Shown: piece by piece, positions 48,088 through 59,300 of the stretch | How positions within the stretch are numbered: position 1 is the first letter of the stretch | Layout: each line of letters begins with the position of its first letter | Source: Euptelea pleiosperma | Taxonomy: Eukaryota > Streptophyta > Magnoliopsida > Ranunculales > Eupteleaceae | Direction: 5' to 3' | DNA: 64,000 nt | Assembly: GCA_035048495.1 (NCBI GenBank) | Contig: CM068544.1 | Location: 45,843,893 to 45,907,892, forward strand | Notes under the pieces: generated by a model | Databases searched by the model: none | What the model saw: the letters and a program-made list of their open reading frames with translations, nothing else | What the model was told of the DNA's origin: nothing | Position numbers and translations under genes: made by a program

Positions 48088-48365
48088 AATGCGCGCGCCT
48101 CTCTTCCGAGCCCACTGAGGCCCACCTAGTGATGGACCTACACACCAACGATCAGCCTGATTGGATCTCTAGCCATTGGATTAATCGGGCATTTTTTCCA
48201 TGAGGTGATTTCTAGCAGTTGGATTTCAGCGTTTTTTTTTTGGGGTACTCAGATCAAATGGCTAGAGATCACCGATCAGATTGGTTTTTGGTATGTATAT
48301 CTATCAAGGGGTAGGCCAATTATTCATGGGTCAGTGGGCCCGGAAGAGTGTGCCATGTGATGTGT
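48088..48365. mobile_element. G-box fold-back family, G-box-less copy
   Basis: Mirrored phrases gatggacctacacaccaacg and ggtatgtatatctatcaagg, and gagcccactgagg with cagtgggcccggaagag. The outer end reads gtgccatgtgatg, a decayed G-box. Confidence 0.55.
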
Positions 48366-48718
48366 TTTTAACTTTTTATGCTTTCCAGAGCCCCGACTAC
48401 ATTTTCGGAGGGGTACATACACTATGATGCGCGTCCAATCTAAGGCCTCCGATACTGGCTAGACGTCAAAAGGAATGATCCATAGTCGGTGTTTATTGAA
48501 CGTTAAGTCTATAAATTACAGCAGGAAGCATAGATACATGAATGGGGAAAGAGCCCATCAAACAAAAGTTCTCCCACCTATGATAAGGACAGAACCAATC
48601 TGATCAGATGATCAGTAACTATCTGACCCCATAGGAACTTTTTGCAGGTGCTCAGGTGTACCACACTACCATGCACTAAGTACTTAAAGACGTTTGATTT
48701 TACCATATGGTCCTCATC

Positions 48719-49109
48719 GAGTAAAACTATGATGACAGTCCCTGTCATCAAGGCCGATGACAGGGTGCAATATGAGCCACGTGGCATACTTTTAGAGGAC
48801 TCTGACCGTATGGATGTTTGGCCAATCCCTATATAGACGTACAAATCAAAAATCAGATTGTGATTTCAAACTTTTGGATCTTTGTATCTAAAATAATGGT
48901 CAAATTTCCCACGGTTAAAATCAACGCATGAAAACACTTTCAATCCAATGCCTAGAAATCACGAATCGAGCCGACTTTTGGTTTATAGGTCCATCTAATG
49001 ATTGGCCAAACATCCATATGGTCAGAGTCGTCTAACAGTGTTCCATGTGGCTCATATTGTACCCTGTCATCGGCCTTGATGACAGTATTCTGTCGTCAAA
49101 GCTTTACTC
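48719..49109. mobile_element. G-box fold-back element, GAGTAAAAC ends (copy 5)
   Basis: The ends are gagtaaaactatgatgacag and tgtcgtcaaagctttactc. Next comes a mirrored cassette (tcaaggccgatgacaggg and ccctgtcatcggccttga), then the shared core with gagccacgtggcata. Flanks gtcctcatc and gtcctctgc match at seven of nine positions. Confidence 0.8.
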
Positions 49110-49120
49110 GTCCTCTGCGT

Positions 49121-49456
49121 GAGTAAAACTTTGATGACAGCCCACAAGATGAGCCGCGTGGAATACTCTTAGAGAACTCTGACCGTATGCATTTTTGCCA
49201 ATCCCTTGCTAGAGCTACAAACCAAAAATCAGCCTGATTACTGATTTCAAACCTTTGGATCTTTGCACCCCAAATGATGGTCAACAATGCTCATATTCCC
49301 ACGGTTAAAATCATCCCACATGAAAATAACTCCAATCCAACACATAGAAATCACTAATCAATCTGATTTTCAGTTCATAGGTCCAGCTAGGGATTGGCAA
49401 AACATCCATGCGATCAGAGACCTCTAATGACAGTCCGCTGTCATCAAAGTTTTACT
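49121..49456. mobile_element. G-box fold-back element, GAGTAAAAC ends (copy 6)
   Basis: It lies 11 bp after copy 5 in tandem. The ends are gagtaaaactttgatgacag and ctgtcatcaaagttttact. The cassette between end and core is much shorter than in copy 5. The right arm lacks the G-box portion; the left reads gagccgcgtgg. Confidence 0.78.
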
Positions 49457-49464
49457 TCATCTGC

Positions 49465-49890
49465 CTCTAAGGGTGTCTGCACATTGGGTTTGGGTTGGGT
49501 ACCCGTATATCCACACCTGTCCTGACTCGACTCTAATCAGGTCTAAAATTAGACCTGGGCTCAACAAAATTGGGTTGGTTGTGAATAAAAAATGCCCGCA
49601 TAGAAGCACACCTGGACCCAATCATATTAATTATTGGGTCGATAAATATCCAATTAAGGAGGGTCAAGCTATTTGGGGTAAATCTGTAACCCTAAATTAC
49701 CAATCAGGTCTGAAATTGGACCCAGACTCTGCTAAATTGCGTTGGGTGATTGGGTCCACAATCATCAAATTAAAATGGGGGTCAAGTTATTGGGTAGCCC
49801 GGTACCTTTATATATCTGGCCTTTATTTGTCGGGATGTCACCATATCTGGTTTGGGTTGGGTACACATAAATGCAGATCTGGCCCGATTC
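49465..49890. repeat. gttgggta-rich repeat
   Basis: tttgggttgggtacccgtat at the left and tttgggttgggtacacataa at the right are direct repeats. Between them are caggtctgaaattggaccc-type phrases. It resembles the composition of elements that begin with a gtgtc end, but no terminal inverted repeat was confirmed. Confidence 0.35.
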
Positions 49891-50029
49891 ACTCACTAAT
49901 AAGGTCTCTACTTAGCAATTCGGCATACAGACAAAAAATATTTCGAGTATAATTTGGATTTGTCATTTGGAAATACGCAAAAAATTCGGCAAAAAATAAA
50001 ATAAAAGTATTAAATTTTTTCTTAAAAAA

Positions 50030-50432
50030 AATATATATATATATATATATATATATTTTTGCATTATTTTCAAAATTTTAAATTAATGCTTAAAAGAGAC
50101 CGTTATAACAGTATGACAGATTGAGAGCTTACCATTTTTTCTGTTATAATGACCGTTATAACGGATTGTAACGCACAGGACCAAAGACGGGAAAAATGAA
50201 AATAACGGATCTAAAATTCAAATTTTGAATTTCAAATTTTCAGTAAAACTTATTACGGAGATAATGAACATTTTTTTTAACAATTTTTCATTAAATAATA
50301 GTCGATATGTTATAACGGCCGTTATTTAAAAAACTGGTCGTTATAATGAAAATAACAGTCGGAGGAGGTCCGTTTCCATTATAATGGCCGTTATTTTCGT
50401 TATAACAGCCGTTTTTCAAACAACCATGATTT
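50030..50432. repeat. TA microsatellite followed by AACGG-family remnant
   Basis: A TA run (50031-50055) precedes 50090-50432. The latter has gagaccgttataacagtatg at the left and ttataacagccgtttttcaaacaaccatg at the right in pieces, with aataacgg words. It is an eroded AACGG-type element. Confidence 0.55.
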
Positions 50433-50730
50433 GAATTTTTGACAATTAGGTAATTGAAAATTTTTCAATTTCCATGCTGATTAAAATTTTCTTTTTATTC
50501 TTTTATTTTTTTAAATTGACAACATTAAATTTGATTCTTGGTGCTCAGTATATATGCAACATAGCAGTGATGGGAAGTCCTTTTCGGTTGGGAACGACAT
50601 TCACTTTCTCTGCTCAGAAGACGCTGAAGCCACTTAGAAGAGCAACCACGTTGAGTTCATCATCAACCAACTTGTGTGGGATGATCCAATATGTGGACCA
50701 CACTTCTACCACTCTTTTTCTGGATTGTTA

Positions 50731-51056
50731 GGCCCTGCTTGGTTCGTTACACTTGGGTGCATTTTGCAATGTAATGCAAATATAGTGACTTGCGTTCACT
50801 TACAACTATTTGATTCATGTCCTGTAAATAAATGCAAACGAAGTTTAGCAGCTTGGTTGGTAGTGCATTGCAAAAGAATGCAATGGATTATTTATTTCTT
50901 GATTTTATACAAAAATGCACAATAAAATTATTATCATTATCATATTTTATTATTATTATTTTTTTTTAAGGGAAAAACTTGGGGTTAGGCGGCCTTGACT
51001 AACTATATCAAAAGAATAGAAAACTAAAATAAAAATAGAACGAAAAAAAAATAACA

Positions 51057-51102
<46 letters not shown>

Positions 51103-51320
51103 ATTTTCGAAAAAAAAAAAGGTTGAGCCAATATAATGCACCCACTTGCATCAGTTTTTGGGTTGCACTTGCTTGCATCTATTTTGTTAAAGAGTTTGCA
51201 AGGGCTTGGAACCCACTTGCACGGCAATTCAATTGCACGCCTCCAGCCAATCACTTGCAATCCCAAAATTATGGCAAGTGAGTGCATTTGCACTCAATTT
51301 GTTGTGAACCAAACAGGGCC
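50731..51320. mobile_element. Tourist-like MITE with internal microsatellite
   Basis: Ends GGCCCTGCTTGGTTCG and TGAACCAAACAGGGCC are inverted; TA stands on both sides. The inside has several gcaagtg/cacttgc words and a TTA trinucleotide run at 51057-51100. It has no coding capacity (a poly-Asn frame comes from the microsatellite). Confidence 0.75.
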
Positions 51321-51344
51321 TAAACCGTGTCCTCTTCTATGAGC

Positions 51345-51517
51345 TCATCTATATAACAAGTGACAGTGGTTGTTTCCCACTTATACCCCCTGCTATACGT
51401 TTTAATAAAGTGGGGCTGAGATCTTATCCCTCAACTGATGGTGGATCTCAGCCACTCACACCCAATTTTGGCAAATGCTTCATCGGGGAGTGCTGAGGGC
51501 ACGTGCCACCCACTAGT
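51345..51517. repeat. dispersed repeat, copy B (reverse of 21163-21335)
   Basis: It contains gtggatctcagccactcaca, ttttggcaaatgcttcatcg and gtgccacccactagt, the reverse complements of blocks at 21163-21335. Confidence 0.6.
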
Positions 51518-52111
51518 TCCTTACATATCTAAAGAGATGACACCCTTCAACGCAAGGTAAGCATCGGTGAGCCTGTTGTGAGCATTAACCAAGTACAATA
51601 TATTAATTTACGTAGTTTTTCTCAATTTTACTATCAAGCAACCGTAAACTAATGCACGGTAACTGAATGCATTCATTTACAACGCACCAAATAGAGCCTA
51701 ACACAATAATCAAAGAACAACGACAAATGGCCAATTGATGTTTGACTAAATATCAGTATGACTTGACATCAGGACCACATAATGTAGATCGTAAATCGGA
51801 TGGTCAGAATTGTGGTCCCACTACTTGAAATTGAAAACTTGGTAGGGACTACTATCCCAAAAGGTGATGGGTGCATTCCTGGTGATAGCTAATGTTTTGT
51901 CGTGAAATTCAGGCAGGCAACTCAGATTCGATAATTGCCAACTTTCAAATATTTATTGCCCAAAGAGCCCCCACTATGGTCATTGCTTCAAGCCTTCAAC
52001 ATCTACTTGTATGGGCTGATCCATGTGCATCTTGTTACCTTGCTTGGCTTCTAAGCTTTTCAAGGGCCTCTGTCATTTGACCGTAGACCTCCAGACAAAT
52101 CAGTAGTGCAG
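51518..52111. other. no gene recognised
   Basis: Unique-looking intergenic DNA. A short frame at 51892-52080 has no recognisable similarity. Confidence 0.4.
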
Positions 52112-52500
52112 GAGTAAAACTTTGATGTCACGGCCTGTCATCAAGGCCGATGTCAGGGTCCCAATATGAGCCAATCGGCGCATTCTTAGAGGACTCTGAC
52201 CGTCTGGATGTTTGGCCAAGCCCTAGATGGGTCCACAAACCAAAAATCAGTCCGATTACTGATAGGGTTGGAAGTATTTTCGTGGATTAATTTTAACCGT
52301 GCGAATTTGAACGTTATTGACCATTATTTGAGGTGCAAAGATCCAACGTTTGAAATCACTAATCAAGCTGCTTAAATCACTAATCAAGCTGATTTTTGGT
52401 CTGCAGGTCCACCTAGGTATTGGAAAAACATCCATACGGTCAGAGTCTTCTAAGAATTTGCCACGTGGCTCATATGCGCCCTGTCATCAAAGTTTTACTC
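52112..52500. mobile_element. G-box fold-back element, GAGTAAAAC ends (copy 7)
   Basis: The ends are gagtaaaactttgatgtcac and tgtcatcaaagttttactc. The left cassette has tcatcaaggccgatgtcagg, close to copy 5. The right arm has an intact ccacgtggctcat. The word tgcag adjoins both ends, perhaps part of a shifted target duplication. A short internal duplication of aatcactaatcaagctg lies near 52355-52395. Confidence 0.78.
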
Positions 52501-52659
52501 TGCAGGAAGTGGCGGATGAGGATGAGATGATAGACGGTAGTGCCACCTGGCTCGTTTCGGCCAGCAAAACTCTACTCGTGAATGGGACATTTAAAGGAAG
52601 TGGGACCGTGGGTTCATTTGTTTGAGAACTCATTGGCTGTGATTGTGTGATTTGCAATC

Positions 52660-53081
52660 CGATTGTGACAGAAGTTTTACTCTCATTGTAACACAAGATG
52701 TTGTGACGGAAGCCGGTCACAGCATTCAATACGAGCCGCGTGGTATACTATTAGAGGACGATGACCGTATGGATGTTTGTCCAGTCCCTCGGTGGACCGG
52801 TACACAAAAAATCAGCTTGATTAGTGATTTCTAACTGATTCGGTTGAAGTTATCTTCATAGGTTGATTTTAACGGTACGAATCTGAGCATTATTGAGCAT
52901 TATTTGGGTCCAAAAATCCAAAGGTTTTAAATCACTAATCAGGATGATTTTTGGTTCGTAGGTCCACCGAGGATCTGGCCAAACATCCATACGGTCAGCA
53001 CCCTCTGATCGTGTGCCACGTGGCTCTTCTGAGTGCTGTGACCGGCTTCCGTCACAACATCTTGTGACACAAGTTTTACTC
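52660..53081. mobile_element. G-box fold-back element with mirrored gatgttgtgacgg cassette (copy 8)
   Basis: The arms contain gatgttgtgacggaagccgg and its exact complement, longer and cleaner than the match between the core arms. The right end is aagttttactc. The left end is abnormal: gtgacagaagttttactc (52664-52683) points the wrong way, as if another element's right end had been fused to it. Confidence 0.75.
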
Positions 53082-53315
53082 AGAGAATTGAGATCCTGTA
53101 CGGCAGTACGCCACCTATCCTAAGTTGTTTTTATCTTTTTGTGTTTTTTTACCCAGTGTACGTGACAAATGACCAAACCTGAACGGCTAGCCTGCTAGGT
53201 GGCACACATAGTAATCAATTTGGACTTTCTACGTGAGAGAATACCCCTCCAAATCCACTGTTGAAGAAAACTACCTCCTCTTAATCTAGATCGTGAAAAA
53301 GGGTTCAATGGGCAC

Positions 53316-53669
53316 GAGTAGAACTTTGCCGACGGACCACAATATGAGCCACATGACATATTCTTAAAGATCTCTGACCGTATGGATGATATGCACAACC
53401 CTAGGTGGACCTACAGACCAAAAATTAGCCTGATTAGTGATTTCTAAACGTTGGATTGGAGTCGTATTCATGTGTTGATTTTTAACCGTGGATTTGAGCA
53501 TTATTGACCATTATGTGGGGCAGAAAGATCCAACGTTTCGAAATCACACTGATTTTTTGTAAGTATGTCCACCTATGGATGGGCCAAACATCCATACGGT
53601 TAGCGTCCTCAAACAATTTGCCACATGGCCTATATTTTGGCTGTTCAGCAACTTACGTCGGCAAAGTAC
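53316..53669. mobile_element. G-box fold-back element, gagtagaactttgccgac ends (copy 9)
   Basis: The ends gagtagaactttgccgacgg and acgtcggcaaagta are inverted. The core has gaccgtatggatgatatg and catccatacggttagcg. The G-boxes are mutated (gccacatgac, gccacatggc). Confidence 0.72.
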
Positions 53670-53811
53670 CAGTCCGCGTCATACCACGTGGTTGGTGCAC
53701 TGGCAGACTGGCTGATCGAGATTCAACTTTTTAGATCCGGCACCTGCCTGCCAGAAATCACTGATCAAGTTTATTTTTGGTTTGTAGGTCCACGAGTGTC
53801 CACCTAAGTAT
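53670..53811. repeat. fold-back element right-arm fragment
   Basis: gccagaaatcactgatcaag followed by ttatttttggtttgtaggtc and tccaccta is a piece of a right arm without its partner, lying between copies 9 and 10. Confidence 0.55.
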
Positions 53812-54160
53812 AGTAAAACTTCTGTCACAACGCACAATACAAGCCCACGTGACACATTCTCAGTGGTCTCTGACCATATGGACGTTTGGCCAGTCCCTCC
53901 GAAGACCTGTAACCCAAAAATCAGCCTGACTAGTGATTTCTAAGCAATTCGATTGAAGTTATTTTCATGGGTTGATTTTAACCGTAGTAATTTGAGCATT
54001 ATTGAGCGTTATTTGGGTGCAAAGATCCAAAGGTTGTAAGTCACTAATAAGATTGATTTTTGGTTTGCAGGTCCACCGAGGGACTTGCCAAACATCCATA
54101 CGGTCGTTATCCACTAAGATTGGGCTTCTCATATTGTGCGTTGTGACATAAGTTTTACTC
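53812..54160. mobile_element. G-box fold-back element, GTAAAACTTCTGTC ends (copy 10)
   Basis: The ends are agtaaaacttctgtcacaac and ttgtgacataagttttactc. The left G-box is acccacgtgac-like. Flanking acctaagt and ccctaagt match at seven of eight positions. Confidence 0.75.
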
Positions 54161-54600
54161 CCCTAAGTTGGCCAAACATTCATGCGGTCATGTCCTCTTA
54201 AAAATGTACCACGTGGCTCATATTTGCTGCAGTCTGCGGCACGGCAGGTGTCATCCAAAGTTTACTCGTGGTTACACTGCAGACTGCAGCCAAATTGAGC
54301 CATGTGGTACATGCTTAAGAGGACACGTACGAATGTATGGCCAATCACTAGGTGGATCTACAAACCAAAAATCAGCCCGATTAGTCATTTAAAACCTTTG
54401 GATCTTTGTACCCAAATAATTCTCAAATTCATTCAGTTAAAATCAACCCATGGAAATAACTTCAATCCAACGCTTAGAAATCACTGATCAGGTATATTTT
54501 TGGTTTGTAGGTCACCTCTAGTAATTGGCCAAACATCCGTGCAGGTTAGTGTCCTCTTAAGAATGTGCAACAAGGCTCATATTCCATGGAAGGTTTATTC
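54161..54600. mobile_element. two overlapping fold-back remnants (copies 11 and 12)
   Basis: 54161-54267 is a right half (catgcggtcatgtcctctta, taccacgtggctcatatt) ending in gtttactc. From 54268 a second copy runs to 54592 with cagactgcagccaaattgag, tggatctacaaaccaaaaat and its mirror, ending gaaggtttattc. gtggttaca and gtggtttca flank the second copy. Confidence 0.6.
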
Positions 54601-54958
54601 GTGGTTTCAGGTGTTAATGGGCCGAGCTTGGGGCTCGACTAGGTTCCCAGACCATAATGTGCCTAGTAGGCTGTACCCAAGCCCAGCCCAGCCCAGCCCA
54701 TGAATATATCTACAAGCCTGGAACAAATTAGTAGGAGCGGGGTTTTAGTTAATTTTAAGATTTAAGTATATTATAAACACTCAATATAGATAGTAATTAA
54801 AATATAAAATTATCATTGCCATCTAACTAGTAAATATGGTTTTCCTATTAAGATTTCATAAGGTGGTTAATTTGTATTTTTAAGGGACACTAGTTTAAAA
54901 TAGTAAATTATTATTGTCAACTAATTAGCTTACGTGGAAACTCATTCTAAGATATTAA
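54601..54958. other. no gene recognised
   Basis: It starts with a GC-rich phrase (gagcttggggctcgactagg) and a short cagcc repeat at 54680-54700, then becomes AT-rich. Confidence 0.4.
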
Positions 54959-55920
54959 GGCTATGTTTGGTAGTAGGGGTGTCAATTTTACCTGTTTAAT
55001 TGGTAACCGATTAAAAAGGAACCGGAACCGAACCGAAAATATAAAGGTTCGATTCCAGGTAGTCTAATATGGAACCGAAACTGATAAGAACCGGAACCGA
55101 TCTGATAAGAACCGGTACCAATGTATAAATATAGTGTAAAAAATTTCATATTCTCAAGATTTGGCCCATTATACCCGGAACCGGAACTGACAGAAATACA
55201 TAGTCGGTTCCAGTTCCGGATCCATCACTTTGAGAACCGGAACCGTTAAGGAACCGAACCAATAAGAACTGGAACCGATTGTTCCAGTTCTGGCCACCTT
55301 CAGAACTGACCCGTTGACATCCCTATTTGGTAGTGCTTCTTCAATTGAAGACGTGCGTCTTGAAGGTCCACATATTCAAAGTGCATACCTTTAAAGGTCA
55401 AGACCGACGTTTGGTTTTACACGGCCATGTAAGACCCACATAAGAACAAATGTTGATAGATCACGCTGGCCCACATAAGAACAAACATCTATAGTTTGTG
55501 TGGGCCTCACATAATAACTAGAGTTGATAAATCATGTGGGTCCCACATGTTAATATGGTCAATATATCATGTGGGCTCCACATAAGAACGGAAGTTGATG
55601 GATCATATGTGGGTCCCAAATAATAGAGGGGTGTTGATAGATCATACATGTGCGATATGTCAAGTGGGCCTATACATCATAAGTGGGCCAAACATTAGGT
55701 GGGCTGAGACCATTGGGGGTGGAGGGTGAACCTTCAAAATACATGCGTCTTCGAAGACTCAAAAGGGGAGGTGAACCTTCGAAGGTTCACTTTCGCGCGT
55801 CTTCAAGGTCCACTATGTCTTCGAAGGTGCGCGCCTTGGTGTGACCCAAACACTTGTCATCAATCAAGGCGCACACCTTCAGCCAAGACGCACGTTGAAG
55901 GTGCGCTACTAAACATAGCC
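54959..55920. mobile_element. Tourist-like MITE carrying a hAT insertion
   Basis: Ends GGCTATGTTTGGTAGT and ACTAAACATAGCC are inverted. TAA lies on both sides (54956-54958 and 55921-55923), as expected for PIF/Harbinger. Between the hAT insertion and the right end are several direct repeats of a 'cataagaaca...gttgataga' type and several cttcgaaggt words. Confidence 0.78.
54974..55325. mobile_element. hAT-like element nested in Tourist-like MITE
   Basis: Ends TAGGGGTGTCAA and TTGACATCCCTA bound 352 bp rich in ggaaccggaaccg phrases. The 8-bp TTTGGTAG is duplicated exactly on both sides (54966-54973 and 55326-55333), diagnostic of hAT insertion. Confidence 0.9.
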
Positions 55921-57429
55921 TAAGAGATCTCATAAATCTTGTTATATAGAATTAATAAGACGAGCCCTCAAAAAGGCTAACTTCCGATAAATAATAAGGG
56001 GCCCATTCGTCCTAGTGGGCCTACACAGTCAAGTTCAAGCCCATCCTGATTGTACATCAGATACTAAAACCAAACCCAGACTGGCCCATTTGACCTATAA
56101 ATCCAACCAAAGCCCTGTCGTGGTGATTCAGGCTGAAAAGTCCATCGGGATAGACCATTAAAACCCCTAATCATTTAGGAACACATAGTAAGAACTCTTA
56201 TACATCACATTTTAAGGGGAATGTTAGCTCTTTTGCTCATCGGGCTAAAAACTTCTCCTCTATGGGATGAGTGTGTGTGCCTGCGCGTGCATTGTCACTA
56301 GAACAATACTGTAAAGTACATAACATAACGGGGGAGGTTAGATTTCAAGCAGTATTTGGAGTACTCATATTCAAAGGTTAGAAACCACTAATCAAGCCAA
56401 TTTTTATTATGCAAGTCCATCTACGAATAGGCCAAACATCCATACGGGTAGTGGCCTCTAATAATGTGTCACGTGGCTTATATTGTGGGTTCATCATCAA
56501 TTTTAATGATGACTTAGATTTTTTTTTTAGAGGCAGAGTTTGTGTCACGTGGGGGTTTAATAAATGCTTTCACAGTTAAATTGAAATGTAAAAATGTCGA
56601 ATGACCAAAGCACCTATACAGTAAAAAAAATTCAAAAATAAAAGAAGCAATGTTTGTCAATTTAAAGAATTTGAGTCATATTAGGAATAAGAATTTTTTA
56701 TTTATTTTTTAGTAAGAGAGAGAGAATTGAATAAGATGTAGGGTGACGTGCTTTGATACCAAAAAGATCGAAAAGCACTCTTAAGTGAATAAATAAAAAT
56801 AAAAATAAGGGCATTTCTAGGATATTAGGGTTTAGTGTTAGGCACACAGAAGGGCCTTCATCCATTAATAAGTAGAATAGATATGGCAAGCATGGCTTAG
56901 ACCTTCTACTTTTGTTAGGAGAAGATCATCAGGGTTGTAGCCGACCATGTTCTGTTCCTTTGTATAAAGAAACTCTTCTTTTTCTACAAAAAAATAATGA
57001 ATATAGAACATACATACATTGTAAAATTATGGTATCATAGGTGAAAATAGCTTTACTTGAGATGAAAACAGATATGGCATTAGGATTAAATGGTATCCTA
57101 GTAGAGGTGTGAAAACGCTTGGGAGAAATTAGATTGTCTTGGATTACTAAGTTATTTAATAATATTTTGAAGATAAAAAAAAAATCAAATGAATGAAAAA
57201 AAAATATATACAATAGTGCCTATATACAATAACAAATGAGACGTATAGAGCTGCACAAACTACCGTGACATCACGGTTATGAGCCATACTATGACACTAT
57301 GAGAAAGTGTGATAGAACAAAGTTTAAGGCAAAAAAAAATGATATCTGAAAACTAATTTAGATTTACGCAGGAAGGTCGACCATTAAAGAAATCTTCTTA
57401 CACAAATGATGAAAAAGTTTAAAGAAAAG
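55921..57429. other. intergenic with one fold-back half
   Basis: Around 56340-56500 is a right arm of the G-box fold-back family (ccaaacatccatacgggtag, tgtcacgtggcttatattg). The rest, 56520-57429, is AT-rich and without recognisable genes. Confidence 0.5.
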
Positions 57430-57869
57430 ATAAATTCTAAATGATCTTTATTGACTTGATTAAAAAATGTATATGATAGTCTTTAGAGAATTAATTTGGT
57501 GGGCATTAAAAAAAGGAGCCCAAAATAAATATATTGACATCATTAAAGATATGTATGAGAAAGAAATAACTAGTATCAAAACAACTGATGGTGCAACAAG
57601 TGAATTTTCAATCACAACGAGATTACACCTAAGATCAGCCCTAAGTTCATACCTATTTGTTTTAGTTACAGATGAAGTAACTATTCCCTAGTGTATGTCA
57701 TTGAAAATGGCGGATTATTAATTGACACGACTAAGGATAAGGTAAAGTACAAAATTAGAACTTTAAAGAAATCTTCAGAATTTAAAGGTCTTAAAATAAA
57801 TCAGACCAAGAGAGGGTATATAGAATGTAATTTTAGTAAAGATGCACATAAATAATCCACCAATTAAAA

Positions 57870-58267
57870 GGGTCAGGCTCCGTTGACAGCCCTAAAATGA
57901 CAAGATTCTGTACATGACACAATATATGCCACGTGGCACACTCTTGGAGGACTCTAACTGTATGGATGTTTGGCCAACCACTAAGTGGACCTACAAACCA
58001 AAATTCAACTTAATTAGTGATTTCGAGACGTTGGATTGGACTTATTTTCATGGGTTGATCTCAACTGTGGGAATTATAGCAGTATTTGAGGTAAAAAGAT
58101 CCAACACCTAGAAATCACTAATCATGCTGAATTTTGGTTTGTAGGTCCACCTAGGGATTGGCCAAACAACCATACGGTCAGAGTCCTCTTAAGAGTGTGC
58201 CATGCGGCACATATTTGTGTCATATACAGAATCCTATCATTTTAGGGCTATCAACGGAGCCCAACCC
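57870..58267. mobile_element. G-box fold-back element (copy 4) inside the LINE
   Basis: The ends are GGGTCAGGCTCCGTTGACAG and its complement, flanked by an exact 9-bp duplication CAATTAAAA (57861-57869 and 58268-58276). The left arm has gccacgtggcacactctt. The coding remnant of the LINE continues on both sides. Confidence 0.9.
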
Positions 58268-58875
58268 CAATTAAAATTGACAATCAAGAGATATCTTGAA
58301 GTGGCCAATTTCATTATCTTGATTCATTTATTCAGAATGAATTAAATTGGGGAGCATGTTACCCGTAGAATTAGAGCGGGACGGTTAAAGTAGATATTTA
58401 CTTTCGAAGTGTTATTTGAGCGACGTGTGCCAATTAGACTAAAAGTAAAATTTTATAAGACGGCAATAAAATCACCAAGAGTTTACAGAGTAGAATGTTG
58501 GCGAATTAAAAAATAATATATTCACAAAATCAGTATAATCAAGGCGAGGATGTTGAGATGAATGTGTGGTAAGATAAGGAAAAATAAATTTAAAATGAAC
58601 GCATTCTTTAAAATATAGGAATAGTCCAAATAAGTGACAAAATTAGGAAAAACTGATTGAGATGGTTTAGTCATGTACAACGAATACTAATAACAGCATC
58701 ATTGAAGATGAATGTGCAAGTCGAATAGCCTAGAAATACAATGAGAATGCTCGAATAGATGCAGAATAAGGTTCTACGAGAAGATTTTTAGAAATTTACC
58801 TTCGTAAAAAAGATTGCTTTATATGGGATTGAATGGAAGAATAAAATTCGTGCAACTAACCTCATACCAAGCTTA

Positions 58876-59024
58876 ACCTCAAGGGGTTGGTGTGATGGCC
58901 AGGACCACGCCTCAAGAAGCGGAGGTCTGAGCTCAAATCCCACCCTTGGGGCCACCCCTAGGGACTAGTCGGGTGCCCTAAGAGATCCAGAAACCCTGGG
59001 CACCGAAAAAGAATAAAAAAAACC
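58876..59024 (+). mobile_element. SINE inserted in the LINE
   Basis: It has tRNA-derived promoter-like boxes (ttggtgtgatggccagg as box A and gagctcaaatccc as box B), about 149 bp, and an A-rich tail (gaaaaagaataaaaaaaa). Flanks cctcataccaagctta (58860-58875) and cctcataccaggctta (59025-59040) match at 15 of 16 positions and are the target duplication. Confidence 0.85.
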
Positions 59025-59300
59025 CCTCATACCAGGCTTATGAAAATGGTTACAAAGAAGAAGAGGCCGGCCGTGGGCCAAAATGCCAAGATGACCTAAG
59101 GTCCATACAAGTAGATGTTCCTTGAAATTCATGTGTGGTCTTTGAGATCCGTGTAATGGGAATCTAGATGACCATAAGTGGGTATAGACCTCATGAAGAC
59201 AATGGTACGGACGATGCTAACGCCGCCCTTCTAGTTATCACCTAAGCATACCATATTTTATTTCTTGTATCAATTTCTATTGTTGTTTATAGTGAATCAA

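Larger units (their letters stand above)
57430..59300 (+). mobile_element. degenerate LINE, 3' half, with two later insertions
   Basis: From 57467 the frame reads LIWWALKKGAQNKYIDIIKD and later SALSSYLFVLVTDE, the reverse transcriptase palm with the usual SALSPYLFALVMDE block. Further in, in broken frames, come LKINQTKRGYIECNF, the RRIRAG-like block near 58365, CVPIRLKVKFYKTAI-like near 58430, RWFSHVQRRPIT-like near 58655 and a final LIPSL near 58860. It is cut at 57870-58267 by a fold-back element and at 58876-59024 by a SINE. It has no intact frame. Confidence 0.85.

Noticed and set aside
51024..51293. Poly-Asn protein on the minus strand
   Set aside because: The Asn run is a TTA microsatellite inside a MITE.
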